Shown here one piece after another: positions 53,096 through 62,134 of a stretch of DNA of 64,000 bases. Each line of letters opens with the position of its first letter. The stretch's first letter is position 1. The notes under the pieces are model-generated. The model was not told the origin of the DNA and did no database searches. It saw nothing but the letters and a program-made list of their open reading frames with translations. Source of the stretch: JBEICQ01 sp046297395 (GTDB taxonomy: Bacteria; Bacteroidota; Bacteroidia; UBA4408); the NCBI GenBank assembly GCA_046297395.1, contig JBKCNM010000071.1, positions 1 through 64,000 of the forward strand. The letters are read 5' to 3'. The position numbers were made by a program, and so were the translations under genes.

Positions 53096-53475
53096 TGTTT
53101 ACCGCGCAGGAGAATTTCGGTCATCATGTTCATTTTTACAGGTTTGCCCTCTTTGATGGCAGGGATGAATCGTGCTTTTTCCATCAGCTTAACAACCTGT
53201 TCGTCAACGGAAGGATGCAGGCCCTCTATAATAATCACACCGGACACGGAGCTATCCGGATGCACATCAAAACTCAGCTGAATGGTTCCTTCTTGCAGCT
53301 TGTTTTCATCGTTCAATCGCATGTTTTTTTGAATGTAATTTACAAGTGCATCTTCCTTACCCGGATAAGATGGTAGTTGATCTACCGGACTTTGGGCTTT
53401 TAGCCCTTTCGAAAATCCAATAAAAAAAAGCAGCAGAAGAATAAGCCGAAAGTGGAACATAAACCAAAGAAACAC
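53092..53475 (-). CDS. TonB C-terminal-domain protein
   Basis: A 127-residue exported protein. A signal-type N-terminus (FRLILLLLFFIGFSKGLKAQ) precedes a short TonB_C-like domain: LVNYIQKNMRLNDENKLQEG, GTIQLSFDVHPDSSVSGVII and VDEQVVKLMEKARFIPAIKE follow the usual strand-helix order. It lacks the N-terminal transmembrane anchor plus proline-rich region of full energy-transducing TonB, so it is probably periplasmic and possibly a sensor or accessory protein. The stop overlaps the TMTC-like gene start by 4 bases. Confidence 0.8.
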   Translation of the reverse strand: MFLWFMFHFRLILLLLFFIGFSKGLKAQSPVDQLPSYPGKEDALVNYIQKNMRLNDENKLQEGTIQLSFDVHPDSSVSGVIIIEGLHPSVDEQVVKLMEKARFIPAIKEGKPVKMNMMTEILLRGKQ

Positions 53476-53532
53476 ATTTTTTTATTGATGAGAGGCTTGA
53501 ATTTTTACTTAAGATTGTATAGGTTCGCCGCA

Positions 53533-54756
53533 ATGTTTGCGAGAATTTTTTTTATTTTTTTACTTCTGACGAGGGTTATTTCAACGGCTCAGAATCCGGA
53601 ATCTGCCCTGCAGCTTGCAAGGGAGAAAGCGAAGCAAAAAAAATACAGGGAGGCAGTCATCGAGTATGACAAAGTGCTGAGCAAGCAAAAAGATAATTTT
53701 ATTGCTTACGCTGAGCGCGGACAAGCCAAGTATGAATTAGGTAAAAAAGAGGATGCCTACAAGGATTTTGACAAAGCAATAGCACTTAATAAAGAGTACT
53801 TTCAATCTTTGATGGTAAGGGCATCAGCCTATGAAAAAGATGGGAATTTTGCGCGTGCCATCGAGGATTACACCCGTGTAATACAAGTAAATCCGGCCAA
53901 TACAGAGGCGCCTGTGCTCAGAGGATTGGCCCTTATCAGACTTGGAAAATACCGTGAAGCCGAAAAAGATTTCGATGCAACTTTATCCAGATCTCCCCGC
54001 AATTTTAAGGCCTTCCTGGGGAAAGCAATCATCGCAGAAAAAGAGAAACGCTTCGAAGAAGCCATCAATCATTCTTCCAAAGCCATAGAGCTCAATAAAA
54101 ATGCTGCTGAGGCTTATTATTGTAGGGCAAGGGCGCAAACAGCACTGAAAAAATCTCAGGCATCTTTAACAGACTTTGCAAAAGCAATCGCCCTCGGAGA
54201 ATCAGGAGAGCCCGTTTGGTTGGATTATGCCAACGCTGCCCTCTCCTGCGGAAATCAGGAGGTTATTCAAACCTGTTTGCAAACCCTCACCACCAAGTTA
54301 AAATCAAAAAATCCAAAGATTTCCTATATCCGTGCCCAAGCAGCATTTATCAAAAATGATTTTGGAACGGCCTCTCGTGAGTACACCAAAATTATCACCG
54401 CAGATGCCAAGTCAATGAAAGCCTACCTTGAAAGAGGAAAATGCTATTATCTCATGGGTGCCGGAAAGTACCCCTTGGCGCTGAAGGATTTTCAGAAAGC
54501 AACAAGTCTGGATCCCACCAGCGAAGAAGCCTGGTTTGGATATGGGAAGATGGCCTTTGAATCAAACCAGTTTGACTTGGGAAGTGAGGCTCTCAGCAGG
54601 GCTATATCCATCAAACAAACGGCAGAGGCCTATTACCTGAGGAGCAAATGTTACTACAAACTAAAGCGGCAAAAAGAATGCTGTGCAGACCTCCGGAAAT
54701 CACTTGAAATGGGTATGGGAACTGCCCAAAAAGATATTGACCGGGTATGCCGCTGA
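53533..54756 (+). CDS. Secreted tetratricopeptide-repeat protein
   Basis: The ORF is open from 53452, but the ATG at 53533 gives a clean signal peptide (MFARIFFIFLLLTRVISTAQ) and a 407-residue protein, so it is preferred; the ATG at 53488 is another option. After the signal come about ten TPR units, for example YREAVIEYDKVLSKQKDNFI, AYKDFDKAIALNKEYFQSLM and ARAIEDYTRVIQVNPANTEA. TPR proteins mediate protein-protein contacts; here the location is periplasmic or surface and the partners are unknown. It diverges from the TonB-like gene and is followed by ettA after 46 bases. Confidence 0.82.
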   Translation: MFARIFFIFLLLTRVISTAQNPESALQLAREKAKQKKYREAVIEYDKVLSKQKDNFIAYAERGQAKYELGKKEDAYKDFDKAIALNKEYFQSLMVRASAYEKDGNFARAIEDYTRVIQVNPANTEAPVLRGLALIRLGKYREAEKDFDATLSRSPRNFKAFLGKAIIAEKEKRFEEAINHSSKAIELNKNAAEAYYCRARAQTALKKSQASLTDFAKAIALGESGEPVWLDYANAALSCGNQEVIQTCLQTLTTKLKSKNPKISYIRAQAAFIKNDFGTASREYTKIITADAKSMKAYLERGKCYYLMGAGKYPLALKDFQKATSLDPTSEEAWFGYGKMAFESNQFDLGSEALSRAISIKQTAEAYYLRSKCYYKLKRQKECCADLRKSLEMGMGTAQKDIDRVCR

Positions 54757-54771
54757 CTCCCTGAATAGTCA

Positions 54772-54779
54772 TACATTTG
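54772..54779 (+). promoter_or_regulatory. -7 promoter box for ettA
   Basis: TACATTTG matches TAnnTTTG exactly, 23 bases before the ettA ATG and just past the TPR-gene stop. The -33 half was not confirmed. Confidence 0.45.
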
Positions 54780-54802
54780 CCACCTCAAACAATTCCATTT
54801 TT

Positions 54803-56488
54803 ATGTCAGAAGACAGGCAAATAATTTTTTCCATGGTCAAGGTGTCAAAAACACTTTCTACCGGAAAAACAATTTTAAAAGACATCTATCTATCCTTTTT
54901 TTACGGTGCCAAAATCGGCATCATCGGATTAAACGGGTCCGGTAAATCAACCTTGCTCAGAATCATTTCCGGGGTAGATAAATCCTATCAGGGCGATGTG
55001 GTTTTCTCTCCGGGATACTCAGTCGGATACCTTGAGCAGGAACCTTATCTGGATGAAAATAAAACTGTCAAGGAAATTGTGATGGAGGGCGTTTCGGATA
55101 CGGTTAACCTGCTGAAAGAGTTTGAAGAGATCAACCTGAAGTTTGGCCTACCGGAATATTATGAAAATGCGGAAGCCATGGAAAAGCTGATGAACAGGCA
55201 GGCAGAAATCCAAGATAAAATTGATGCCATTAATGCATGGGACTTGGATAACCAATTGGAAATTGCCATGGATGCCTTGCGTTGCCCGGATGGTGATACT
55301 CCTGTGAATGTGCTTTCCGGTGGCGAAAGACGGCGTGTAGCCTTATGCAGATTGCTGTTGAAAAAACCGGACATTCTGCTTCTTGACGAGCCCACCAACC
55401 ACCTCGATGCAGAGAGTGTTGACTGGCTCGAACAGTTTTTGCAAAACTACAGCGGCACTGTCATTGCAGTAACACACGACCGCTATTTCCTAGATAATGT
55501 TGCCGGATGGATTCTTGAGCTCGACAGGGGAGAAGGAATTCCATGGAAAGGAAACTATTCCTCCTGGCTCGATCAGAAAGGAAAGCGACTGGCACAGGAG
55601 GAAAAACAAGAAAGCAAGCGACAGAAAACACTTGCCAGAGAGCTGGAATGGGTGAGGCAGGGTGCCAAAGGCAGACAGGCAAAAAGCAAAGCAAGGCTCT
55701 CTGCTTATGACAAATTGTTGAGCCAGGATGCAAAGGAAAAAGAAGACAAACTGGAAATTTTTATTCCCAACGGTCCCAGGTTGGGATCCGAAGTGATTGA
55801 GTTTAACGCTGTTTCAAAATCCTATGGTGAAAAGGTCTTGTTTGAAAACTTGAGTTTTCGCCTTCCGCCTGCAGGAATTGTAGGCATCATCGGCCCGAAT
55901 GGTGCAGGTAAATCAACACTTTTTAGGATTATCATGAACCAGGTTGAACCCGATGCAGGAAATGTGAAGATTGGAGATACTGTTCGCATCAGTTATGTTG
56001 ATCAGGCACACAAGGAAATCAATCCCGATAAAACGGTATTCGAGGTCATTACCGGAGGAACAGAAACCATGATGCTGGGAGGCCGGCAGATCAACTCCAG
56101 GGCATATGTGTCCCGATTCAACTTTAATGGGGCAGACCAGGGAAAAAAATGCGGGGTGTTGTCAGGTGGTGAACGAAACCGTTTGCACCTTGCCATGTCG
56201 CTCAGAAATGAAGGCAATGTGCTCCTTCTGGATGAACCTACCAACGATATCGACATCAACACCTTGAGGGCACTCGAAGAAGGACTAGAAAATTTTGCCG
56301 GTTGTGCCGTGATCATTTCTCACGACAGATGGTTTCTCGACAGGGTATGCACGCATATCCTCGCCTTTGAAGGGAATTCGCAGGTGTATTATTTTGAGGG
56401 TGGATATTCTGATTACGAAGAGAACAAAAAGAAAAGAGTAGGGGATATTACCCCGCGCAGACTGAGGTACAAAAAGCTGGAAGTATAA
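54803..56488 (+). CDS. ettA: Energy-dependent translational throttle protein (ABC-F)
   Basis: A 561-residue ABC-F ATPase with two nucleotide-binding domains and no membrane part. The frame is open further upstream, but the ATG at 54803 gives the family start and follows a -7 box. SFFYGAKIGIIGLNGSGKST (Walker A 42-50), VLSGGERRRVALCRLLL, LLLDEPTNHLDAESVDWLE and the second copies GIIGPNGAGKSTLFRIIM and VLSGGERNRLHLAMSLR are all present. EttA occupies the ribosomal E site and couples early elongation to the ATP/ADP ratio. The inter-domain linker is of EttA length. Another ABC-F subfamily is less likely. Confidence 0.93.
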   Translation: MSEDRQIIFSMVKVSKTLSTGKTILKDIYLSFFYGAKIGIIGLNGSGKSTLLRIISGVDKSYQGDVVFSPGYSVGYLEQEPYLDENKTVKEIVMEGVSDTVNLLKEFEEINLKFGLPEYYENAEAMEKLMNRQAEIQDKIDAINAWDLDNQLEIAMDALRCPDGDTPVNVLSGGERRRVALCRLLLKKPDILLLDEPTNHLDAESVDWLEQFLQNYSGTVIAVTHDRYFLDNVAGWILELDRGEGIPWKGNYSSWLDQKGKRLAQEEKQESKRQKTLARELEWVRQGAKGRQAKSKARLSAYDKLLSQDAKEKEDKLEIFIPNGPRLGSEVIEFNAVSKSYGEKVLFENLSFRLPPAGIVGIIGPNGAGKSTLFRIIMNQVEPDAGNVKIGDTVRISYVDQAHKEINPDKTVFEVITGGTETMMLGGRQINSRAYVSRFNFNGADQGKKCGVLSGGERNRLHLAMSLRNEGNVLLLDEPTNDIDINTLRALEEGLENFAGCAVIISHDRWFLDRVCTHILAFEGNSQVYYFEGGYSDYEENKKKRVGDITPRRLRYKKLEV

Positions 56489-56519
56489 TTGCTGATGTCT
56501 TTCAAAAGTTCCCGTCTGA

Positions 56520-56966
56520 TTGTGTATGCTTCATCCTAACAATTCATATAACCTGCGGGTATATGGCATTCTTTGTTCGGAAGAAAAAGTACTGCTCAGC
56601 AAGGAACATCATTTCGGAACCCCAATGCTTAAATTTCCGGGAGGAGGAGTTGAAAAAGGAGAAGGATTCCTGGCTGCATTGCATCGCGAATTCATGGAGG
56701 AACTAGGAACTCCCATTGCCAAAGCCGAACACTTTTATACCACGGATTTTTTTGTTGAATCAGCCTTTCAACCAGGCGTGCAACTCATCAGCGTGTACTA
56801 TCGTGTGTGGGTGCACAAGCCTCATGAAATTGCTGCGATTGACTCTTCCGATAAGGCTGTGATATCCGAAGGTGAGCAAGCCTTTTTATGGGTTTCTCCT
56901 CAACGGGAAAATGCGGTTGAGTTAACCTTTCCTGTTGACAGGATTGTGTGGAATATGCTCGCTTAA
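56520..56966 (+). CDS. Nudix hydrolase
   Basis: A 148-residue hydrolase. The Nudix box GGVEKGEGFLAALHREFMEE followed by LGT (residues 42-64) is intact: G42, E48, R56, E60 and E61. It probably cleaves a nucleoside diphosphate linked to another group; the substrate is not evident. The gene starts 32 bases after ettA and may share its message. An ATG at codon 3 is an alternative start. A -7 box for the next gene follows after a 65-base gap. Confidence 0.9.
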   Translation: MCMLHPNNSYNLRVYGILCSEEKVLLSKEHHFGTPMLKFPGGGVEKGEGFLAALHREFMEELGTPIAKAEHFYTTDFFVESAFQPGVQLISVYYRVWVHKPHEIAAIDSSDKAVISEGEQAFLWVSPQRENAVELTFPVDRIVWNMLA

Positions 56967-57016
56967 AACCCTGGTAAAACAAATTTATAGAATGTTAATT
57001 TATGTTGTAAAAATGT

Positions 57017-57024
57017 TACATTTG
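57017..57024 (+). promoter_or_regulatory. -7 promoter box for the 57032 lipoprotein gene
   Basis: TACATTTG matches TAnnTTTG exactly and ends 7 bases before the ATG, predicting a very short leader. No spaced -33 element was found. Confidence 0.5.
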
Positions 57025-57031
57025 GCATGCA

Positions 57032-58654
57032 ATGAAACATATCAATCTTTCTTTTCTAATTCCGGTCTTCATCGGATTTACATTCCTATCGGTTTCCTGT
57101 AAAAAAAGCGCCCCTTTCGGTTCCAATAGCTGGTCTCCGGAAGTGGCTATGCCTCTTGTGAATGCTGAATTCGCACTCAAAGATATCACCAAGCGTTCGG
57201 CAGGCAATATCATCGAGGATGCAAATGGGTTCATCACTTTTGTTTATGAAACCAAACTGTTTTCTAAATCAGCCAATGAAGCCATCGATTTGGGTGAGCA
57301 ACGCTTCAGGTTTGCTACCGGAGTAGATGCCGGCATTGTGAACATATTCAACAGCCTCCCGCCAAATATTGATACAGTGCCTATCCCGCTTGCCACTCCT
57401 CCACCCATCAATTTTGTGGTGAATGCAGGGACCACACTCGATTCACTTATCCTCAAGCAGGGAGTAATCTCATTGGAGTGTGGGAACAGATTCAACCAGG
57501 AGCTTACAGTAATTTTTCGCCTTCCTTCCGTAACCAAAAACGGACAGGCATTTCAGCAGCGCATCAGCATACCGGCAAACAGCAATGTAAGTCCTTCATT
57601 CAATCTCGATGGCTACCGTCTCAATCTCTCAACTGGTACTCCTCCACAACCCAGCTTGCTTTCCATAGAGGTAGGAGGGGTAATCCGAAAAATTTCTCCT
57701 ACTCTTTCCGGAGATTCCCTCACCGTGAAGATGACCCTCAACCAAATGAAATTTTCCAAAGCATTCGGTATTCTGGGCAGCCAAAACCTCTTGCCTCAGC
57801 CCGACACCGCCGACATCACACTTTTCTCCAATGCCCTCACCGGAGGAATAAGCATCAAAAATCCCTCTGTCCGTTTTGATGTTCAGAATTCTTTCGGACT
57901 CGGAATGCAGTTGTCTTTTCTGCAGTTAAAAACCCTGAGCAATGCCAATCCCGGCAGCTCAACCCCGGTTACGGGTAGTTTTCAGGCCAGCAGCTCCAAT
58001 CCTTTTACAGTTGCTATGCCCACTTATAATGTTCCCCCCGGTGTAACCAATCAATCTTTCACTGTATCATCAGCAAATAGCAACATCAGCTCTGTTATTT
58101 TTGGGGCACCCAACAAACTGATTTATCAGGTGAATACCACCCTGAATCCCGGTCCTCCCGTGCAGAACTTTATCTATGATACAAGCACCATTCGCACCAG
58201 CGCATATGTGGAGTTGCCTTTCGAAGGGTATGTAAACAACCTTGCATTTAAAGATACTTTCCCCTTCGATTTCAATCGACCTGAACTGATTGAAAGACTG
58301 ATATTCAGATCCAATATCACCAACGACTTTCCGATGGATGCGAAACTTCAAATGTATTTTGTAACCGAAACTTTTGAGAAACGCGATTCATTGTTTCTTA
58401 CTTCAGCCGATCAAGTTGTGATTCCAAAGGCGCCTGTAAATGCAGATGGAATTAGCATAGGTTCTTCAAATAAAATCTACGATATCATTTACAATGCTTC
58501 TGATGCAGGCAAGCTCACCGGTGTAAAAAAAATAATCATGATTGCTTCGCTCAGTACTACCGATAGCGACAAGCAGAAAAATGTAAAGTTTCTCTCTCGC
58601 TATCGAATGAAAGTTAGATTCGGAATCAGAGCAAAAGTCAAAATGAGTTTATAA
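57032..58654 (+). CDS. Large outer-membrane-type lipoprotein, unknown function
   Basis: A 540-residue protein with a lipoprotein signal (LIPVFIGFTFLSVSC, lipid Cys at residue 23). The mature part is beta-rich, low in cysteine and rich in Ser, Asn and Pro, and resembles no SusD/SusE domain seen by eye. The gene directly precedes the DUF5723/TSP3/OmpA protein by 8 bases, and the two probably form a surface lipoprotein plus barrel/anchor pair. A consensus -7 box lies immediately upstream. Function is unknown. Confidence 0.75.
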   Translation: MKHINLSFLIPVFIGFTFLSVSCKKSAPFGSNSWSPEVAMPLVNAEFALKDITKRSAGNIIEDANGFITFVYETKLFSKSANEAIDLGEQRFRFATGVDAGIVNIFNSLPPNIDTVPIPLATPPPINFVVNAGTTLDSLILKQGVISLECGNRFNQELTVIFRLPSVTKNGQAFQQRISIPANSNVSPSFNLDGYRLNLSTGTPPQPSLLSIEVGGVIRKISPTLSGDSLTVKMTLNQMKFSKAFGILGSQNLLPQPDTADITLFSNALTGGISIKNPSVRFDVQNSFGLGMQLSFLQLKTLSNANPGSSTPVTGSFQASSSNPFTVAMPTYNVPPGVTNQSFTVSSANSNISSVIFGAPNKLIYQVNTTLNPGPPVQNFIYDTSTIRTSAYVELPFEGYVNNLAFKDTFPFDFNRPELIERLIFRSNITNDFPMDAKLQMYFVTETFEKRDSLFLTSADQVVIPKAPVNADGISIGSSNKIYDIIYNASDAGKLTGVKKIIMIASLSTTDSDKQKNVKFLSRYRMKVRFGIRAKVKMSL

Positions 58655-58662
58655 ATTCTTGT

Positions 58663-60945
58663 ATGAAAAAAACGATTTCACTTATATCTTTCTTTCTTTG
58701 TTTTCAGGTAACATCTTTGTTCGCGCAGCAAAACATGGTTTTAAGAAACATGTTTTTCATGCCGCAGAACACTTATGTGAATCCTGGCGCCATGCCCAAT
58801 GATCGCTTCAGTTTAGGATTGCCCCTCATCTCAAACAGCTACCTCTCTGCTTACAGCAATTCTTTTGCCTACAATGACCTGATAAAAAAAGGGCCCACCG
58901 ATTCTCTCTATTTCGATATAAACAATGTCGTTGGTATAATGAAAGATCAGGGACTTATGAATGTGCAGCTTCAAACAGATTTGCTTTTTGTGGGATTGCG
59001 ATTCAAAAAAAGCTACATCATGGTGAATGCAACCGAGAAATTTGAATCCCAATTTGAATTTTCCAAGGATATGCTCAACTTTGTATGGAACGGGAATGCC
59101 GGCACAATGGGAAGAACCCAAAACATTTCACTGGCATTAAACATGAACCATTACAGAGAAGTAGGTTTTTATTATGCAAGAGATTTTTTCAATAAGTTGA
59201 AAATAGGGGTGCGTTATAAAATGCTCTTTGGTATGGAAAATATTACCTGTAATGCCAGCTCGCTTAATATTACTACAGATTCCACAACCTATGATTTATC
59301 CGTATCAAGTGATTTAAATATCAATTCTGCCGGCTTGTCTGTAATCGATATCTCAAATGTGAAAAATTATTTTCTGAGTCAGGCAAACAAAGGAAGAGCT
59401 TTTGATTTTGGAGCCACCTACCGATTCAATTCAAGATTCTCAGTAGGAGCATCCGTGCTTGATATTGGTCGTATTAACTGGACACAAGACAGCAAGAACT
59501 TCAGGACAGCCAACCCTAGTGCAACTTATTCCTACTCAGGTGCAAACATTGGTTCAATCATCAGCGACAGCCTGCCAACGAGCGATGTTTTTAAAAATTC
59601 TCTCGACTCAATCAAAGAAACATTCCGTATTGCTGAGACCCCCACCAGCTATGTAACCAAACTAAAACCAACCGTATTCCTTTCAGGAAATTATTTTTTC
59701 GGCCAATTCACTTTTCTCACTGCTATCATCCAGGCAAGACAGGCGCTTGAAGGCTGGAAAGGAACCTACGGCCTGGCCTTTAACGCGCGCTTGGGAACCC
59801 TCATGGATTTGGGATTTAACTATACTTATAACCGCGATATCAGGCATAATTTTGGTTTCGGTTTGGTTTTTTATTCCGGAAACGCATCCATCCTGATAGC
59901 AAGTGATAACCTGATTGGTGCCATCAGATTCAAAGACACAAGGTTTGTGAATGCACGCATCGGAATCGCCTTTCATTTTGGAAAGTACTTTTTGGACAAT
60001 GATCGCGACAATGACCAGATACCTGATGATGAAGACAAATGTCCCGGTGTATTTGGCCCTCCTGAAAGCGGCGGTTGCCCGGATTCGGATGGAGATAAAA
60101 TCATTGACAGTGAGGATGACTGTCCGCGTGAACCCGGTTCCAAGGCACTGAATGGTTGCCCGGACCGTGATACCGATGGCATCATCGACAAATTTGATGA
60201 TTGTCCCGATCTGGCAGGTGAACCTGAATTCAAAGGATGCCCCGACCGCGACCACGATGGGATCATGGATATTGATGACAAATGCCCCTTAGATGTGGGT
60301 ACAAAAGAGCTCAAAGGCTGTCCTGATAAAGATGGAGATGGCATCGGAGATGGTGATGATTTATGTCCCGAAAAGAAAGGTTCATTGTCAAACAGCGGTT
60401 GTCCTCCCGATGCGGATAAAGACGGCGTTTTTGACGATGAAGATAAATGTCCCGACCTGGCCGGTGAAGTACAGAACAAAGGCTGTCCGAATTCCGATAC
60501 CGATTCCGATGGCGTTTTTGATGCAGATGATGATTGCCTATACACCTCCGGAAGCCCCGATAACAAAGGCTGTCCCGTAATTACACAGGAGGAGATGGAA
60601 GTGATTAATAAAGCCACAGAGCAGGTTGAATTTGATGAAAGTTCAACTGAGTTAAAATCTTCTTCTTATCAGTCTCTTGAGGCTTTGGCAACATTGCTGA
60701 AAAGCCGTGAGGGAATGATGCTGAAGATCATTTCACATAGCGACAACGAAGGAAGTGAATCTGCAAAAATGAAATTGACAGAAGACAGGTCGCTATCCAT
60801 CAAACAATTCCTCGTAAACAAGATTGTGAATCCTACACAAATCATATGTGAATTTTACGGCGGCAGCAAACCTATCGGCGACAATAATACGCCCGAAGGC
60901 AGAAGAAGAAACAACAGAACAGAGCTAATCATCAAATACAAATAA
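58663..60945 (+). CDS. DUF5723-like barrel with TSP3 repeats and OmpA domain
   Basis: A 760-residue three-part envelope protein with a signal peptide (1-21). Residues about 22-440 form a beta-barrel-like region of the DUF5723 type (FFMPQNTYVNPGAMPNDRFS, FNSRFSVGASVLDIGRINW). Seven thrombospondin type-3 calcium repeats follow at 445-638 (DSDGDKIIDSEDDCP pattern). The C-terminal OmpA-like peptidoglycan-binding domain includes FDESSTELKSSSYQSLEALA, SDNEGSESAKMKLTEDRSLS and NTPEGRRRNNRTELIIK. It probably spans the outer membrane and binds the wall. The adjacent large lipoprotein is a likely partner. Confidence 0.85.
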   Translation: MKKTISLISFFLCFQVTSLFAQQNMVLRNMFFMPQNTYVNPGAMPNDRFSLGLPLISNSYLSAYSNSFAYNDLIKKGPTDSLYFDINNVVGIMKDQGLMNVQLQTDLLFVGLRFKKSYIMVNATEKFESQFEFSKDMLNFVWNGNAGTMGRTQNISLALNMNHYREVGFYYARDFFNKLKIGVRYKMLFGMENITCNASSLNITTDSTTYDLSVSSDLNINSAGLSVIDISNVKNYFLSQANKGRAFDFGATYRFNSRFSVGASVLDIGRINWTQDSKNFRTANPSATYSYSGANIGSIISDSLPTSDVFKNSLDSIKETFRIAETPTSYVTKLKPTVFLSGNYFFGQFTFLTAIIQARQALEGWKGTYGLAFNARLGTLMDLGFNYTYNRDIRHNFGFGLVFYSGNASILIASDNLIGAIRFKDTRFVNARIGIAFHFGKYFLDNDRDNDQIPDDEDKCPGVFGPPESGGCPDSDGDKIIDSEDDCPREPGSKALNGCPDRDTDGIIDKFDDCPDLAGEPEFKGCPDRDHDGIMDIDDKCPLDVGTKELKGCPDKDGDGIGDGDDLCPEKKGSLSNSGCPPDADKDGVFDDEDKCPDLAGEVQNKGCPNSDTDSDGVFDADDDCLYTSGSPDNKGCPVITQEEMEVINKATEQVEFDESSTELKSSSYQSLEALATLLKSREGMMLKIISHSDNEGSESAKMKLTEDRSLSIKQFLVNKIVNPTQIICEFYGGSKPIGDNNTPEGRRRNNRTELIIKYK
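59995..60576 (+). repeat. Seven tandem TSP3-type calcium-binding repeats (coding)
   Basis: Seven in-frame units of about 26-29 residues, each with an Asp-rich D-x-D-x-D-G loop, a DxCP motif and a Gly-Cys end. They encode the rigid calcium-binding linker between the barrel and the OmpA domain. Confidence 0.9.
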
Positions 60946-60949
60946 TTCT

Positions 60950-62128
60950 ATGCAGGAAGCTTATATCGTGGGAGGCTATCGCACAGCCATCGGGAAAGCA
61001 GGAAGGGGAGCCCTTCGGTTTACAAGACCTGATGACATGGCCGCCATCGTCATTAGAAAATTATTGAATGATTTTCCTTCGTTAGACAAGGAGAGAATTG
61101 ATGATGTGATTGTTGGAAACGCCATGCCGGAAGCTGAACAGGGACTGAACATGGGTCGTTTAATCAGCCTGCTTGCATTGGACACAGACAAGGTTCCCGG
61201 TGTAACAGTTAACCGCTACTGCGCATCCGGGCTTGAGACAATTGCCATGGCTTCTGCCAAAATCAGGGCAGGGATGGCAGAGTGTATTCTTGCCGGAGGA
61301 GCCGAATCCATGAGCCTGATTCCAATGGGTGGATGGAAAGTTTCTCCAAACTATGAATCGGCAAGGAAACATCCCGATCGCTATTGGGGAATGGGAATCA
61401 CTGCAGAGGCTGTTGCCAAAGAGTTTGCTGTTTCAAGGGAAGACCAGGATGCTTTTGCACTGCAATCACATCTGAAAGCATCTGCAGCCATCCAATCCGG
61501 AAAATTCAACAGCCAGATTGTACCGATTCAGCTCGAAGAAATTTACCTGGATGAAAAAGGCAAAAGACAAAAAAGAGAATCTGTTTTTAGCAAAGACGAA
61601 GGCCCCCGCGCCGATACAAGTGCAGAAGCACTCTCCAAATTAAAACCTGTTTTTGCACTGGGCGGTTCGGTTACTGCCGGCAACTCTTCACAAACTTCCG
61701 ATGGTGCCGCATTTGTCTTGGTCATGAGTGAAAAAATGGTCAACGAACTGGGCATCAAACCGCTCGCAAGATTGGTCAATTATGCCGTTGCAGGTGTGCC
61801 TCCCCGAATCATGGGTATTGGTCCGGTAGAAGCTATTCCTAAGGTGCTTAAAATGGCCGGAATGAATCTGCAGGACATCGACCTGTTTGAACTGAATGAG
61901 GCATTTGCATCACAATCTCTTGCCGTTGTTCGCAAACTCAATATCAATACAGACAAAGTGAATATCAATGGTGGCGCAATTGCCCTTGGCCATCCCCTGG
62001 GTTGCAGTGGCGCAAAATTAACCGTACAGTTATTAAACGACCTTTCCGCCTCCCAAAAAAAATATGGGATGGTAACCATGTGCGTAGGAACAGGACAAGG
62101 AGCAGCAGGTATTTTTGAGAGACTCTGA
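60950..62128 (+). CDS. Acetyl-CoA C-acyltransferase (thiolase)
   Basis: A 392-residue thiolase that cleaves or forms 3-ketoacyl-CoA by the Claisen reaction. The nucleophile is C91 in NRYCASGLETIAMA; H348 and C378 lie in GHPLGCSGAKL and MCVGTGQGAAGIFE. Both folds are complete. Degradative (FadA) and biosynthetic (AtoB) roles are not separated by motif alone; AYIVGGYRTAIGKAGRG at the N-terminus and VTVNRYCASG resemble FadA/FadI-type thiolases. A multifunctional 3-hydroxyacyl-CoA dehydrogenase is not adjacent. It follows the OmpA gene by 4 bases. Confidence 0.93.
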   Translation: MQEAYIVGGYRTAIGKAGRGALRFTRPDDMAAIVIRKLLNDFPSLDKERIDDVIVGNAMPEAEQGLNMGRLISLLALDTDKVPGVTVNRYCASGLETIAMASAKIRAGMAECILAGGAESMSLIPMGGWKVSPNYESARKHPDRYWGMGITAEAVAKEFAVSREDQDAFALQSHLKASAAIQSGKFNSQIVPIQLEEIYLDEKGKRQKRESVFSKDEGPRADTSAEALSKLKPVFALGGSVTAGNSSQTSDGAAFVLVMSEKMVNELGIKPLARLVNYAVAGVPPRIMGIGPVEAIPKVLKMAGMNLQDIDLFELNEAFASQSLAVVRKLNINTDKVNINGGAIALGHPLGCSGAKLTVQLLNDLSASQKKYGMVTMCVGTGQGAAGIFERL

Positions 62129-62134
62129 TTTAAC

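Noticed and set aside
54683..54802. In-frame upstream extension of ettA
   Set aside because: It overlaps the preceding TPR gene; the ATG at 54803 gives the family start and has a promoter box upstream.
59683..60255. 190-codon frame opposite the OmpA/TSP3 gene
   Set aside because: Antisense to a strong gene; an artefact of the repetitive Asp-rich codons.
59973..60617. Long minus-strand Ser/Pro-rich frame opposite the TSP3 repeats
   Set aside because: The reverse complement of the Asp/Gly/Cys repeat naturally yields a Ser/Pro repeat; not a gene.
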